41,740 nucleotides of DNA, taken from NCBI GenBank assembly GCA_011800805.1, contig MPNW01001063.1:5242-46981 (forward strand), given 5' to 3'. A program made the position numbers and the translations under genes. Below the pieces are notes generated by a model. That model was not told where the DNA came from, ran no database searches, and saw only the letters and a program-made list of their open reading frames with translations. The number at the start of each line of letters is the position of its first letter. Position 1 is the stretch's first letter. The DNA comes from Hirudo medicinalis (lineage: Eukaryota > Annelida > Clitellata > Hirudinida > Hirudinidae). Below, one piece after another: positions 1 through 11,000 of this stretch.

Positions 1-775
1 ATCACTTTTACGACGTAAGAAAAAATATTGAGCATTAAATTTACCTGGAAATAATACACCATACTTTATCATTAAAAATTATTGATAATGATCAATGTAC
101 TATAAATTATTTTAAATAATTTGTTCCAATGCCGTCTATGGTTGTAAAATTTGAGGTTTTCTAATTTTGCCAATTTTCAGTCAGCCTTATTAATTCCAAG
201 ACGTCTTACAGTGAAGATTCAAGAAACACATCACATTTGGCAGTCGATGGAAACATAGAAGAATGTGCTATTACTGAAAAAAAGATAAACGATCCTTGGT
301 GGCGTGTGGAGCTTGACAGAACACACATCATAACGGATTTAAGCATATTCTTCACTCCTGAGAGAACATGTTTGCCTTGTTTGCATTCTAATGAGCATCT
401 TCAGATTTTTGTATTTTAAATAAGTGATTTTCAGATATTTCATAATAGCATGCAAATAACATAAAACGTGCAATGTTTATAGTAAATCTAACATGAGTTA
501 AACTATAAAATTATATATTCGTTAGATACGTTTTTAATGAACAATTTAAACGTCTATGTGGCCAACAGTGCAAAAGACAAAGAGAACTTGAAAGAGCATC
601 TCCTTTAAAGATATCATCAAGGTTTTAGGAAAAAATTGATTACAAGGTTGATGGAACTAAACTAACTTTAAAATTAAATATTTTATACTTTGGTGAAATA
701 TTATGTACTCGTATGGAACTGGGACTTTGCGGAATTCATGATATAACGAACTTAAGCGTATTATTTGTGTATTTA
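1..775 (+). pseudogene. Gene A: 5'-truncated relic of the FTP-lectin/serine protease family
   Basis: Bases 1-14 match the end of the signal-peptide exon of gene B (both read LRR and split a codon after its first base before a GT donor). Exon 181-369 encodes the first half of an FTP lectin domain ([34 protein letters not shown]) in the same splice phase as genes B and C. The next exon starts at 526 (MNNLNVYVANS) but runs into an in-frame TAA near 607, where B continues. No third FTP exon, LDLa, SRCR or protease exon follows. At about 713-767 a second, degraded copy of the [16 protein letters not shown] exon is visible by DNA similarity to 2222-2276. The start of the gene lies outside the window. 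I read it as a dead tandem copy; a short lectin-only product cannot be excluded. Confidence 0.7.
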
Positions 776-839
776 GCCGATATTTTGAGTGCCTTTTGTA
801 TCCCAATGGGATGTGAAGGCACTTTAATCGATCTATCAT

Positions 840-980
840 TTATATAGCGCCCCTACCCGAGGTCGCTCCCTGGCGGTGCAGGCTGGGTTGCGAACACGAC
901 ACATTACGACTGTTGCTATTACGACCGCATGCAGGAACGCAACCCATTCGGCCAACCTGCACGCCAATTATTCGTATTAG
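840..980. mobile_element. GC-rich foldback insertion (MITE-like)
   Basis: A GC-rich block stands out in AT-rich surroundings. Its arms, 872-892 (GGCGGTGCAGG then GGGTTGCG) and 938-965 (CGCAACCC then CCTGCACGCC), are imperfect inverted repeats around a roughly 45-base loop. It separates a degraded FTP exon copy (713-767) from intron-like sequence (977-1140) that matches intron 2 of gene B at 2283-2400, so it looks inserted into a decaying gene copy. No target-site duplication or family could be assigned by eye. Confidence 0.4.
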
Positions 981-1869
981 TCACTCTTAACAGAACTTGT
1001 TTGTAATTTTTGTCATTCTTCTAATTATCTTCATATTTTCAAAATGCAATTATCGATTTTCATGTATTTCATATGAGCAATAGGTTATTTTATATTTCCA
1101 TATTAGCATAACATGCATTTACAGTTTTACTTTATGTTTTGTAAATTAATGTTGTAAGATATTGTAAATTCATCATCTGTTTCTCGCTTTGACTCGGCTA
1201 TTCGTGAACTTAACTTAAATCAATATCTCATTTACAAATTCCAGAAACGAATGTATTTCATTTTTATTACTACGGGGGCTTAGTTTTTTTAGGCTGCCAT
1301 TGTTGTTTTCTCTCAAATTTGTGCATTTCTGTTTTCTTAAATTTACTTGGTCATGGAAGAGGTAGAACTCTTTGACCGAGGTTGATAGTAAATAAAATAA
1401 ATAAATGATTTATATGTTTTAATTATTCACATTGCAATTACTTCGCAAAGAATAAATTTCTTCTCTTATTCAGATTATACAAAATTACTAAATAAGTCTA
1501 AATATTTCTTAAGTAGAACATCAAAATTCAGACAATAAAATTTATTGTTGCTGTTGTCAAATTTCACCAGTTGTAGGGATCGGAACAATCACGTATTTCT
1601 CAAAAGCAGAAAAAGCTCTGATAAAGGACACTGATTTCATGCAGCGGTCATTGACACTGTCAGTGAATTTATGCTGCATTCTAGAATAATAAAAAATTAT
1701 TATTTTCCATATTTACTTTCTATTTATCATTATCTCTCCATGATCAAAATGAAAAGTGTATGTACATCAATCTTAACTAAACTGGATAAATAAAATAAAT
1801 AGCATTCAACAAGCCCATAAATATAAAGATAAAACCAAAAAACTATTATCTATTATCTTGGTTGCAATA
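981..1869. other. Spacer between gene A relic and gene B
   Basis: Bases 977-1140 resemble the intron after exon 2 of gene B and belong to the gene A relic. No coding exon is seen in the rest. An interrupted inverted repeat at 1639-1679 (ATGCAGC and GCTGCAT at its ends) could fold into a hairpin. The promoter of gene B should lie in the last few hundred bases, but no clear TATA box or other element could be assigned. Confidence 0.5.
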
Positions 1870-4800
1870 ATGGAGTTTTATAAGCTTTTGGGCCAATTTG
1901 GAATTTTAGTCATTTTAGTAATCCAGATTGCTTCGTTTTTACGACGTACGAATATAATATTAAACATTAACATTAACATTGAACAAAAAATAATTAGGTT
2001 ATGTTAATAATTTGTAAGAGTACATCAGTTTGCCATAAATTTAAAGCTTTTATATATTTTTGTTTCTATATTTTACTAATTTCAATTTTCAGTCAACCTC
2101 AATAATTCCAAAACGTCTTATAGTGAACTTACAAGAAAGAGGTCAAATTTGGCAATCGATGGAAACATAGAAACTTGTTCGATTACAGAATTAGACGAAA
2201 TAGCAAGGGAAGAACATCCTTGGTGGCGTGTGGAACTTGACAGAATTCATAACATAACGGACTTAAGCATATTCTTCACTCCTGAGAGAGCTTGTTTGTA
2301 ATTTTGGTAATTCTTATAAGTATCATCAGGTTTTAGAATTTAGTTATCGATGTTCATGTATTTCATATCAGCAAAAGGTTATTTTATAATAAAAATATTT
2401 TTATAATAAAAAAATAATTTTATAATTTGTTAATAAAACAACCAGCATTTGTAATGATAAATCTAGCAGAAGTAAAATTGAAAAACCTTTTGTTCTTTAG
2501 ATTCGTTTTTCATGAACAATTTAAACGTCTATATATCCAGCAGTGATAAAAATGTTGAAGAAAACTTGTGTATCTCATACAAAGGCATCACCGAAATTCT
2601 TTCAGGTGAGTAATTTGGTTATTTGATCTCAATGTATGACCAAAACAATTGCAAATTTCACAGGTAAATTTTGATGTAAAAAAAACTGATCTGGATTTTT
2701 TTTAAATATTTGAATATCAATTTCAATTTGCATTTTTCATTGAGAAAGCGCACCAAATTTGTTTAACCACAACCAGTGGCATTCCTTAGCAATCAGAAAT
2801 AAGTTTAAAACTAATTTTTGAACAATTTCGAAATATTGATCTGAAGTATGCCAAATCCTCTTAAAATAAATAATTTAGTTGCAACCTCAAATTTTCAATT
2901 ATTATCTTGGAATCTCAGGCAGAACTTATGATGTTGAATAATGTTATATCTTTCATGACTTCAAACATTTAATTTAGTTTATATTGATTCGCATCCATTT
3001 ATTTTGCAGTAAGTCATATCCAGTTGAAATGTGACGAACCTGTGAGCGGTAAATATGTCACGATAAAAAGGGTCGGAGGAATAAGGAAGAACATGCTTTT
3101 GTTGTGCGAAGTACTTATCAATGCCGATAGGAGAACAGGTTTATATCATAATATTTTAGTTTAAAATTAATTTAATTCTATTTAATTAATAATAATATTT
3201 TAGTTAATCTAGCTCTTCGAAGGCCAACCTTTCAAAGTGGTATATTGCTCAATACTAAATCAGCGTTTGCAGTTGACAACATTTTAAAAACGTGTGCTGT
3301 GGTCAGATCACATATCGAACAGTTCGCATGGTGGCGTGTGGTCCTTGACGACAGTTATTACATTACTGATGTTAACATATATTTTGCAATAAACTCTAAA
3401 GGTTGGTTTAATTTGTTTAGGATTAAATTTCTTCAAAATATTAACGCCATACTGTATTAATAACAATTTAACAATTGGTTATTTAAGAGAGATATTTGAT
3501 ATCATTTTTAGTATCACAAAAAAGGAAATTCGATTCATCAACAAAAGATCATTCTTTCATTTCTAGGGACTAACAATTATAACGTTGCAGTTTATATTTC
3601 AAACGATGGCAGTTACTTCGAAGAGCACAAATGCGGTAATTCTTCTAACCAGAATGAAAGTATGTTCTGTTCTGTTGAGTTTTTGTTTTTAATTTTTAAT
3701 TTGATGAATTTGTTTAAATATTTATTTTATATTAGTGGTTAACAGTAAGACTAATATTTTATTGAAAAGATTATTTAATTAGTTTAATTTTAATTCTTTT
3801 CAACTTTTATTTGATATTATTTTAGAACATCGGTTTTTACAGCTAATTATAAAGATGTGCGTTATAAAATGTAATGAATACCGTGTAATATATATTAACT
3901 TTAGGAAAATTTGTAAACATAACGTGCAACAGGCCCATTCTTGGCATGTATGTAACAATAACGAAATATGGAAAATTGCGGCCAAAATGGTTAATACTCT
4001 GTGAGATAGAAATATTCTCAAAAGAAAACCCTAAAGGTTTCTCGCAAGAACTCTTACAAAAATATTTCTCATTATATTTCGCTAAGCAAAATAAATTAAA
4101 TGTAATATATGCAACAATTAGTTAATTACAATATATCAACAGAAATGACCAAGCCGGTTGGTCACAGAGAATGTTTCAATTTTCAATATAAATGCCGTGA
4201 AGGTAAATGCATTCATAATGATTGGCTGTGCGACGGAACAGAAGATTGTCCACAAGGTGATGATGAAGCACCATCGTGTCGTAAATATATGCATTTATAC
4301 ATTATCATTCGNTGAAGGTAAATGCATTCATAATGATTGGCTGTGCGACGGAACAGAAGATTGTCCACAAGGTGATGATGAAGCACCATCGTGTCGTAAA
4401 TATATGCATTTATACATTATCATTCGAAGTTTTACAAGTTTGGAATCATTACATTTCACCAGAAAAATGCGATGAAGGGAAATTTAAATGTGCGAGAAAA
4501 AACTTGTGCGTTTCAAACGAATCACGATGTGATGGCACAGCTGACTGTCAGGACTTCTCTGATGAGAAAGGATGCAGTAAAATAAAACTACATTTGCTGT
4601 GTTTAAAGTTATTGCTAATTTTATTATTAATTTTGCCAGTCACGATAAATTCAAGCAATGACTTCCTAATAGCAACTTTTAAAGGTAAATCTGATTACTT
4701 CATGTGCTCTCAAAACTGGATAGCGATATATAGCTACGATTTTTGCAGCAAATTTCACAAGTAAATTTTGATGTAAAAAAAATTGCTATGAATTTTTTGT

Positions 4801-6847
4801 AAATATTTTAATATCAATTTCAATTTGCTTATAATTTAAGAAAACATGTATTTTCTTTTAGCAATTTTATTCAACCAAGCACCGCAATAACCAAATTATT
4901 GTTAATCGACATGAACATAAAATATTACTTTAATAAAAATGGTGAATTAGTGGTTAATATTTGCAAGAAAATCCCATCACACTGCACAAATTCAGCTTAG
5001 AAAAAACTTAATAATTCTTATTGCTACATTAAAGTTCAACTTAAGCAATTAAATGACATTAACTCAATAACTACTGCACGATAGCATTCATTTAATTTGA
5101 AGAAGCCCTTCTTTGACCGCTCACACATTGTATGAACCAATCGAGGATGAAACATTCAAATTTTTAACCCTCTTACCCGTTGGAGTTGATGACAGCAAAT
5201 TACCCGACATGGATTCATTTCGAATAGGGTTGGCATTGCATAAAATCTTATCTTATGTTGATATTTTTCAATAATTTACTTGTTATTTCGATATAGTTCG
5301 AATTGTGAAACGAAAACATATGTAAAGATTCAATGTCAACATCAGGGAGATGAAGGTACGTGGTCACTATGTCAAAACATTTTAGTAACCAAATGTAATT
5401 TTAATGCGCAACAGCTAAAAGCTTATGTGGAACACGTGGATTTCCCGATGGTGACCTCGAGCCATACATAATCAATGGGGAGGAAGCAAAAGCTGGAGCC
5501 TGGCCATGGCACGTTCAAATATTTCTTAATGAAATGCTGTCATGTGGAGGGAGTATTATTAATGAGACTTGGATACTCACTGCTGCACATTGCCTTGAGT
5601 TAGTTAATTTACCTGGGTTTGCAGTCAATAGTTCTGGAAGAAATAATATAAAATTAACAAAATAATGCTGTAATTAAGAGTAATGATTTGATGGATTCTT
5701 AATAAGTGACTAAAATTTGATTTTGATTTTGTTCATATTTAAATGTAAAGACTCTTTATCTGTTGTCTTCTACATTAGTAACTTGTAATTAATTCACTTA
5801 GAAATACAAGAACTTCAGATATATACATCAAAGTTGGGTCGAATATCCTCAATGATCCCCAGGCACAAAAATTTTTTGTATCACATTTCGAAAGTCATCC
5901 AGAATTTGGGCTTTTCAACGACATAGGATTGATAAGATTGCAGTCACCTATTAAGTTCACAAAATTTATCAGACCTATTTGTTTGCCTTATCAAAGATTA
6001 AGTCGAAGAAGATTGATGTCTTTCCGTCTTTGTGTGTTAAGCGGTTTTGGCAGAACAGTCAGAGATGGTATTTAAAAATGTTCAATTAAAATTCTGTGAT
6101 ATAATATTTAACATTAAAGTAATAGCCAGGATTTAATTACTTGATTTTATATATAGACAGAACTAAACCCAAATACTTGCAGCAAGGAAGGATGAACATT
6201 CTTCTTAATAATGAATGCGGAAAATATATGGATACTATAGGCATTGCTCTACCCGGCAAGCATAAAAAAATGCTTGATGATAAGAATTTACTCTGCGCGG
6301 GTTCAATTCCGCTAACGTCTGGAATAAATGCTTGCCTGGTTGAGTATTATTCAATTTTAAATCAATTATTTTATTCTTGCAAGCTTTTTATATTTCGTTT
6401 CTCAGGGTGACAGCGGTAGTCCTTTGGTATGCAAGGATGAAAATAGAATATGGACTCAAGTAGCAGTAGCTACGAATGAAGTTAAATTGAGATCTGGGGT
6501 AACTTGCTCCAGCAGCCTTTTTACGAAACTTGATCGTTACATGGATTTTATAGGCAGAGGTATATTGTATCTTACATTCAAATTTAATCGTATCATGTTG
6601 CTAAATTATGACATGAGAAGCAATAACTTAGACTCTCCATGTTTACAAGATAGGAATGGTGTGTAATTATCAACTTTACATATGGAATGATAATCTTAGT
6701 ATTTAATATTTTTATTAACCATTATTAAATTTAATTAACCCTTGGATCGTTTATTCAACAGTCTTTATATTTTTAATTATAATGGCATTAGGCTTTCACG
6801 TGACATTATGGCATTACGTAATATTTATTCCAATAATAAAATCATAA
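1870..6847 (+). CDS. Gene B: FTP2-LDLa2-SRCR-S1 serine protease, membrane-anchored
   Basis: Eighteen exons join in consistent phase: 1870-1945, 2093-2293, 2501-2605, 3010-3138, 3204-3401, 3567-3659, 3905-4036, 4143-4280, 4463-4576, 4640-4760, 5106-5228, 5297-5355, 5415-5598, 5802-6067, 6157-6338, 6406-6559, 6632-6658, 6762-6847; about 795 aa. Order: signal peptide (1-25); two FTP lectin domains (26-170, 171-311; [18 protein letters not shown]); two LDLa repeats (312-395; CDGTEDC, CDGTADC); short SRCR-like region (396-496); S1 protease (497-758) with TAAHC, FNDIGLI and GDSGSP supplying His57, Asp102 and Ser195; then a hydrophobic tail ([12 protein letters not shown]) that could span a membrane. 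The zymogen site reads EPY-IINGEE, so P1 is Tyr; residue 189 is Asn (INACLGDSG), so it is not a classic trypsin. The exon layout matches gene C almost base for base in length. Substrate unknown; a recognition-linked extracellular protease is inference. Confidence 0.85.
4198..4426. other. Assembly join: 114-bp duplicated contig ends around one N (4312)
   Basis: Bases 4198-4311 and 4313-4426 are identical and separated by a single N. The copy contains part of the LDLa exon of gene B without a splice acceptor. This is what an uncollapsed overlap between two contig ends looks like. The true sequence probably has one copy, with the exon ending at 4280 and the intron continuing from 4427. The extra LDLa fragment should not be annotated. 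Confidence 0.9.
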
Positions 6848-8089
6848 TTAGGGCTGAGATACCGATTTCTTTTAAACTTTTTAAATTGTCACTTAAATAT
6901 TTTAAAATTTGTATTTTAATAAAACTTTATTCAGCAATGAAGTCCAGAATTTGGGGAGTATATAAATATTGAATAAAATCCCCTACAGCCATATTTTATT
7001 TGTCGTCGTCATGTAACATGAGGTTAAGTATGAAATAATTGCAATTTAAAATTTTTTTATATTTAATACTTGTTTATCATCCTTAGTATTTTAGTCATCC
7101 ACCTAATAAATGTTTATCAAATTGTTTGAATATCAAGAATTGTTTCGTTATCTTGAGAATTAATTTGGTGCAACAACAGTTTTGTTTAATTAGATCTAAT
7201 TTTTTAGTTTATAACACATTCTTGCAAATATTATGAATATGTTATATAGTAATAAAGTATACTGTACTTTCTTACAAATAAATATATAATGTTGCTAATT
7301 ACTGTTGGAGAAAAACTTTATATGGGGTGAATTGTGACTATGCTTTATTTATAATAATAAAATGAAATAAAAACACTAAAACTTTGTTTAGCACTTCATT
7401 AAAGAATCTGAAACAATACATTTTTTATGAAATGAGATTGGAGAAAAAATAAATAACCAAATAATTCTTATTGTCATAAGTAGTGGTGGAGAGTGTTGAG
7501 ATGAAAGATTACTAACCGAGGCTGGTGAAAAGACTGATCTAAAGATTAGTACACACATAATACATGATTTATTCATCGGCTAAGAATAGTTTTAGTCATA
7601 ACGCATGATACAATCTTGATTTTAACAAGACTTGCGATAGATTTACAAATTTTGTGCTGTTTTGGGTGGCTCTTAAAACAAATAAGAATTGTTGACATAT
7701 ACTTTGATAAAGCGTACTTATTGAAATTCTAATAACGAAATGGTAATCCAAATCATATCTTAAAAATTATTTACTTTGTGACTTTATTTGGTTTACTTCA
7801 TTTAAAATTTAAAAAAAATACATGATGCTGGATGAAATGTTTATAAAATTTTATTGCAACCCCAAGGACATCATTATCGCAAATTCTGCAGCTAGCGAGC
7901 CGAAGTTGAACATTATTTGCCAAATTTCGCATGACCTGCAACAGTTTCAAGCGATAACAAATGTTTGTTGGTTCGTTACTTCAGTGAAAAAATGATCGTA
8001 TTTAACATAGAAAAACCGTATTTAACATAGTCTTTTATAGGTTCTAAGGAATGTACAAAAATTTCTTTATAAATGTAACATGATATTGA
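6848..8089. other. Spacer between genes B and C, with a decayed 5'-end copy
   Basis: No exon is supported here. Around 7820-7900 the DNA resembles 8079-8160, the start of gene C: both read ACATGAT, then a GATGAAAT-like stretch, then a CCAA-GG-C-TC-TTA motif series. This suggests a tandemly duplicated first exon that has decayed. A 14-base direct repeat (CGTATTTAACATAG) occurs twice at about 7998-8030. Confidence 0.4.
6918..6923 (+). terminator. Candidate poly(A) signal of gene B
   Basis: AATAAA lies 70 bases after the gene B stop codon (6845-6847). It is the first clear signal there; many other A/T-rich hexamers are present by chance in this AT-rich DNA. Confidence 0.4.
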
Positions 8090-11000
8090 ATGAAATATTT
8101 TTCATTTTTACTGTACTCCAAAGGGCGTCGTTACTACAAGGCAAGTTCCAGCTTTTTCAAGTTTTTGAAAGACATTGTTAAGTCATTAAGTCTTTTGGCA
8201 ATTATTTACCATTTAATATTTCATACATTGTCAGCGGGTAAGAAACAATCATGTGATTCAAATTATTCAGCTTTTTTTTTAAATATTTTTAAATATTTAA
8301 TACGTTCGAATTCCATTGTGATTCTTTTCATGTCGTAAGCAATTTCTTACAGTCAACCTCATTAATTCCAAGTCGTCTCAGAACCAAATGAATTCAAGTC
8401 ATAATTCACGTTTGGCAATCGATGGAAGCACAGAAACTTGTTCGATCACTGAATTGGAATCAACGTCTGAGGAACATCCTTGGTGGCGTGTGGAACTCGA
8501 CAGAGTTTATAATATCACGAACCTGACCATTTCCTACACTCCCAATTCATCTTGTTCGTTATTATTCCTAATAAAATTTAATTAATTTAGAAATTTGTAT
8601 TTATCAATTTCAAGCGACTCAGTAAATTAATTCTTGTTATACCTAGGATGTAAGAGTTTACTTTTCTTTACTTTAGCGTCAAATTTAACCAAATGTTTAG
8701 AAATTGAAATGCATATTTTCTAGATTCCAACTTTATGAACAACTGGAACGTCTATATTTCAAACAACGCTCAGAATTTCGAAGAACACATATGTATTTCA
8801 ATTGAGGGTTTCGGCAATATTCTTTCTGGTTGGCTTGTCTTTCATATGCAAAACTTAATCAATAAACATTTTCTATTAACAGTTAATCTCAGACTTAAAT
8901 TAATGTGAAAACACTCTCTGATAAGACAAATAATTTTGTCGTTCATTACTTAATCAAAATGTCATCAATCAAAATGACATTAATTTTAAAATTCTTGACT
9001 TAAAATTCGATTCATGAATTACATAATCTTCATCACGACGCATCATTCCAGTATTGTCACAAGCATCTTTAACAGCAAGACCAATATATGAAAGGGTACG
9101 ATTCTCCAAAAAGTTAACCATTAGATGTTTTTCTAGAGGGTCAAATCGAATTAAAATGCCTAAACCCTGTCGCTGGAAATTTTCTAACAATAAAAAGAGT
9201 CGGAGGATTCATGAAAAAATCACTTATTCTCTGCGAAGTTCAATTACAGGACTATCGTGAATCGGGTGAGCGGAGGTTCTTAAACTGGAAACTGTGTTTA
9301 TGCAAAATTTGTCAATAAACGTTTCCTATTCAAATGTTGATGCTATTATTCGATAAATAATTTAACTGAATTTATTTACTTTTAACTAAATTCAAAACTA
9401 TTATGATTAATAACATGTGTGGTAATTTATTTATTTTCAAGACAATTTAGCTTTCGGAAGACCTACTATAGAGAGCGGTACAATTCTCAAGGGTAAAGCA
9501 GAATTCGCAGTGGATGGCAACTTAGATACTTGTGCTTCCTTCAGATCCAATGATGATCAGTTCGCATGGTGGCGTGTCATTCTGGATGATAGTTATTACA
9601 TCACCAACGTTAGCGTGTATTTCACAAGATACTTAACAGGCCGGTTATTTTCTGTATAACAATGTATAAACATATTGTTGACAAATAATTTTATAGAATT
9701 TAAACTTTAATAAATAAATTTATTGTTTTTATAGTTTACAAGTCTAAAAGTTTAAGTTTATATTGTGTTTATGTTAAGGTAGTAGTTTTAAACTAAAAAT
9801 TTAACGATTTAATATGTTTTTTTTAAGGTACTCTCGCCTGGAAACACATAACTGTTTATGTTTCAAATGACAAAGATTACTTCGAAGAACACATGTGCTC
9901 ATTTTCATCCTACCCTGATTTTAAAGTTAATAAAAGTTGGTATTATATTAGATTATGGGAGCAATTTTATTTATTTGAAATGAAATATTTTGTAAAATCT
10001 GGAATAATAAAAAGGTGTTTTCTCCTCTGATCTTTATAGTCAAATTCAATCAATTCAATTGATACATAATGCGTTGTTACGAAATAATCATTAGAAACAT
10101 CTCCACATTTCAACATGTTTTTAAATAACAAACAACTTATTCCAAAGAATAAACACATTTATGAACGCATATTGCGTCGGTGAAGGTCTGTTTCTTTAAA
10201 CATCATTCAGAAAGATACATACACTTGACATGCAAGAAACCCATCCTTGGAACTTACGTGACTATTAAGAAGTTTGGAGGAATGAAACCAAGATGGTTCA
10301 TAATCTGTGAAGTTGAAATTTTCACAAATGGGGCTCCTAGAGGTTGATTGAAATGATGTTGAACGTTAGGCAGAATTACTGTAAAAGTTTAAATATCTTT
10401 TTTTTTTACTTTTCGAACAATTGTATTAATATTAATAACTTGAAGGTAATGCAATTAAAGTTATGTTGTAGAAATGAATACAACTGTGGATTCGAAAGAT
10501 TGTCTTGATTTTGAATACAAATGTCACGAAGGACATTGCATACATAAAGATTGGTTATGCGACGGAACAGAAGATTGCCCACATGGCGAAGATGAAGCTC
10601 CATCATGCCGTGAGTAGTTTGAAGTGTTGAATGTTAAATGAATTTCTCTTTGGATGCAACTTGCTAATGTTTTACTGTATTAAATTGTTGAGATTTTTCA
10701 TTTAAAATAATTTTTATTAGAGAAATGCGATGAAGGAAAATTTAAATGTGCAAGAAAGAACTTATGTGTTAACAACACAAGCAGATGCGATGGCAACTTG
10801 GACTGCCCAGACCACTCTGACGAGCGTGGATGCCGTAAGAACGCATGGAATTAGATTTTCACCAAATTTTGAAAATAGTACATTGTAGTTGGTAATAACA
10901 ATCCACCATTAGTTAATAAAGCGTTATTCACATGCTAAATCTTAAAACTCACTTAAACCTCAGATATCAACATCCAAATTTCACAACATTACTTTTACTT

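Noticed and set aside
1639..1679. Hairpin ATGCAGC...GCTGCAT as a microRNA precursor
   Set aside because: The stem is short and interrupted, too weak for a pre-miRNA.
4866..5000. Possible extra exon in gene B ([14 protein letters not shown]...) after a good TTTTAG acceptor
   Set aside because: It fits the phase but runs to a stop. The exon at 5106-5228 matches gene C in position, phase and sequence, so this stretch is better read as intron.
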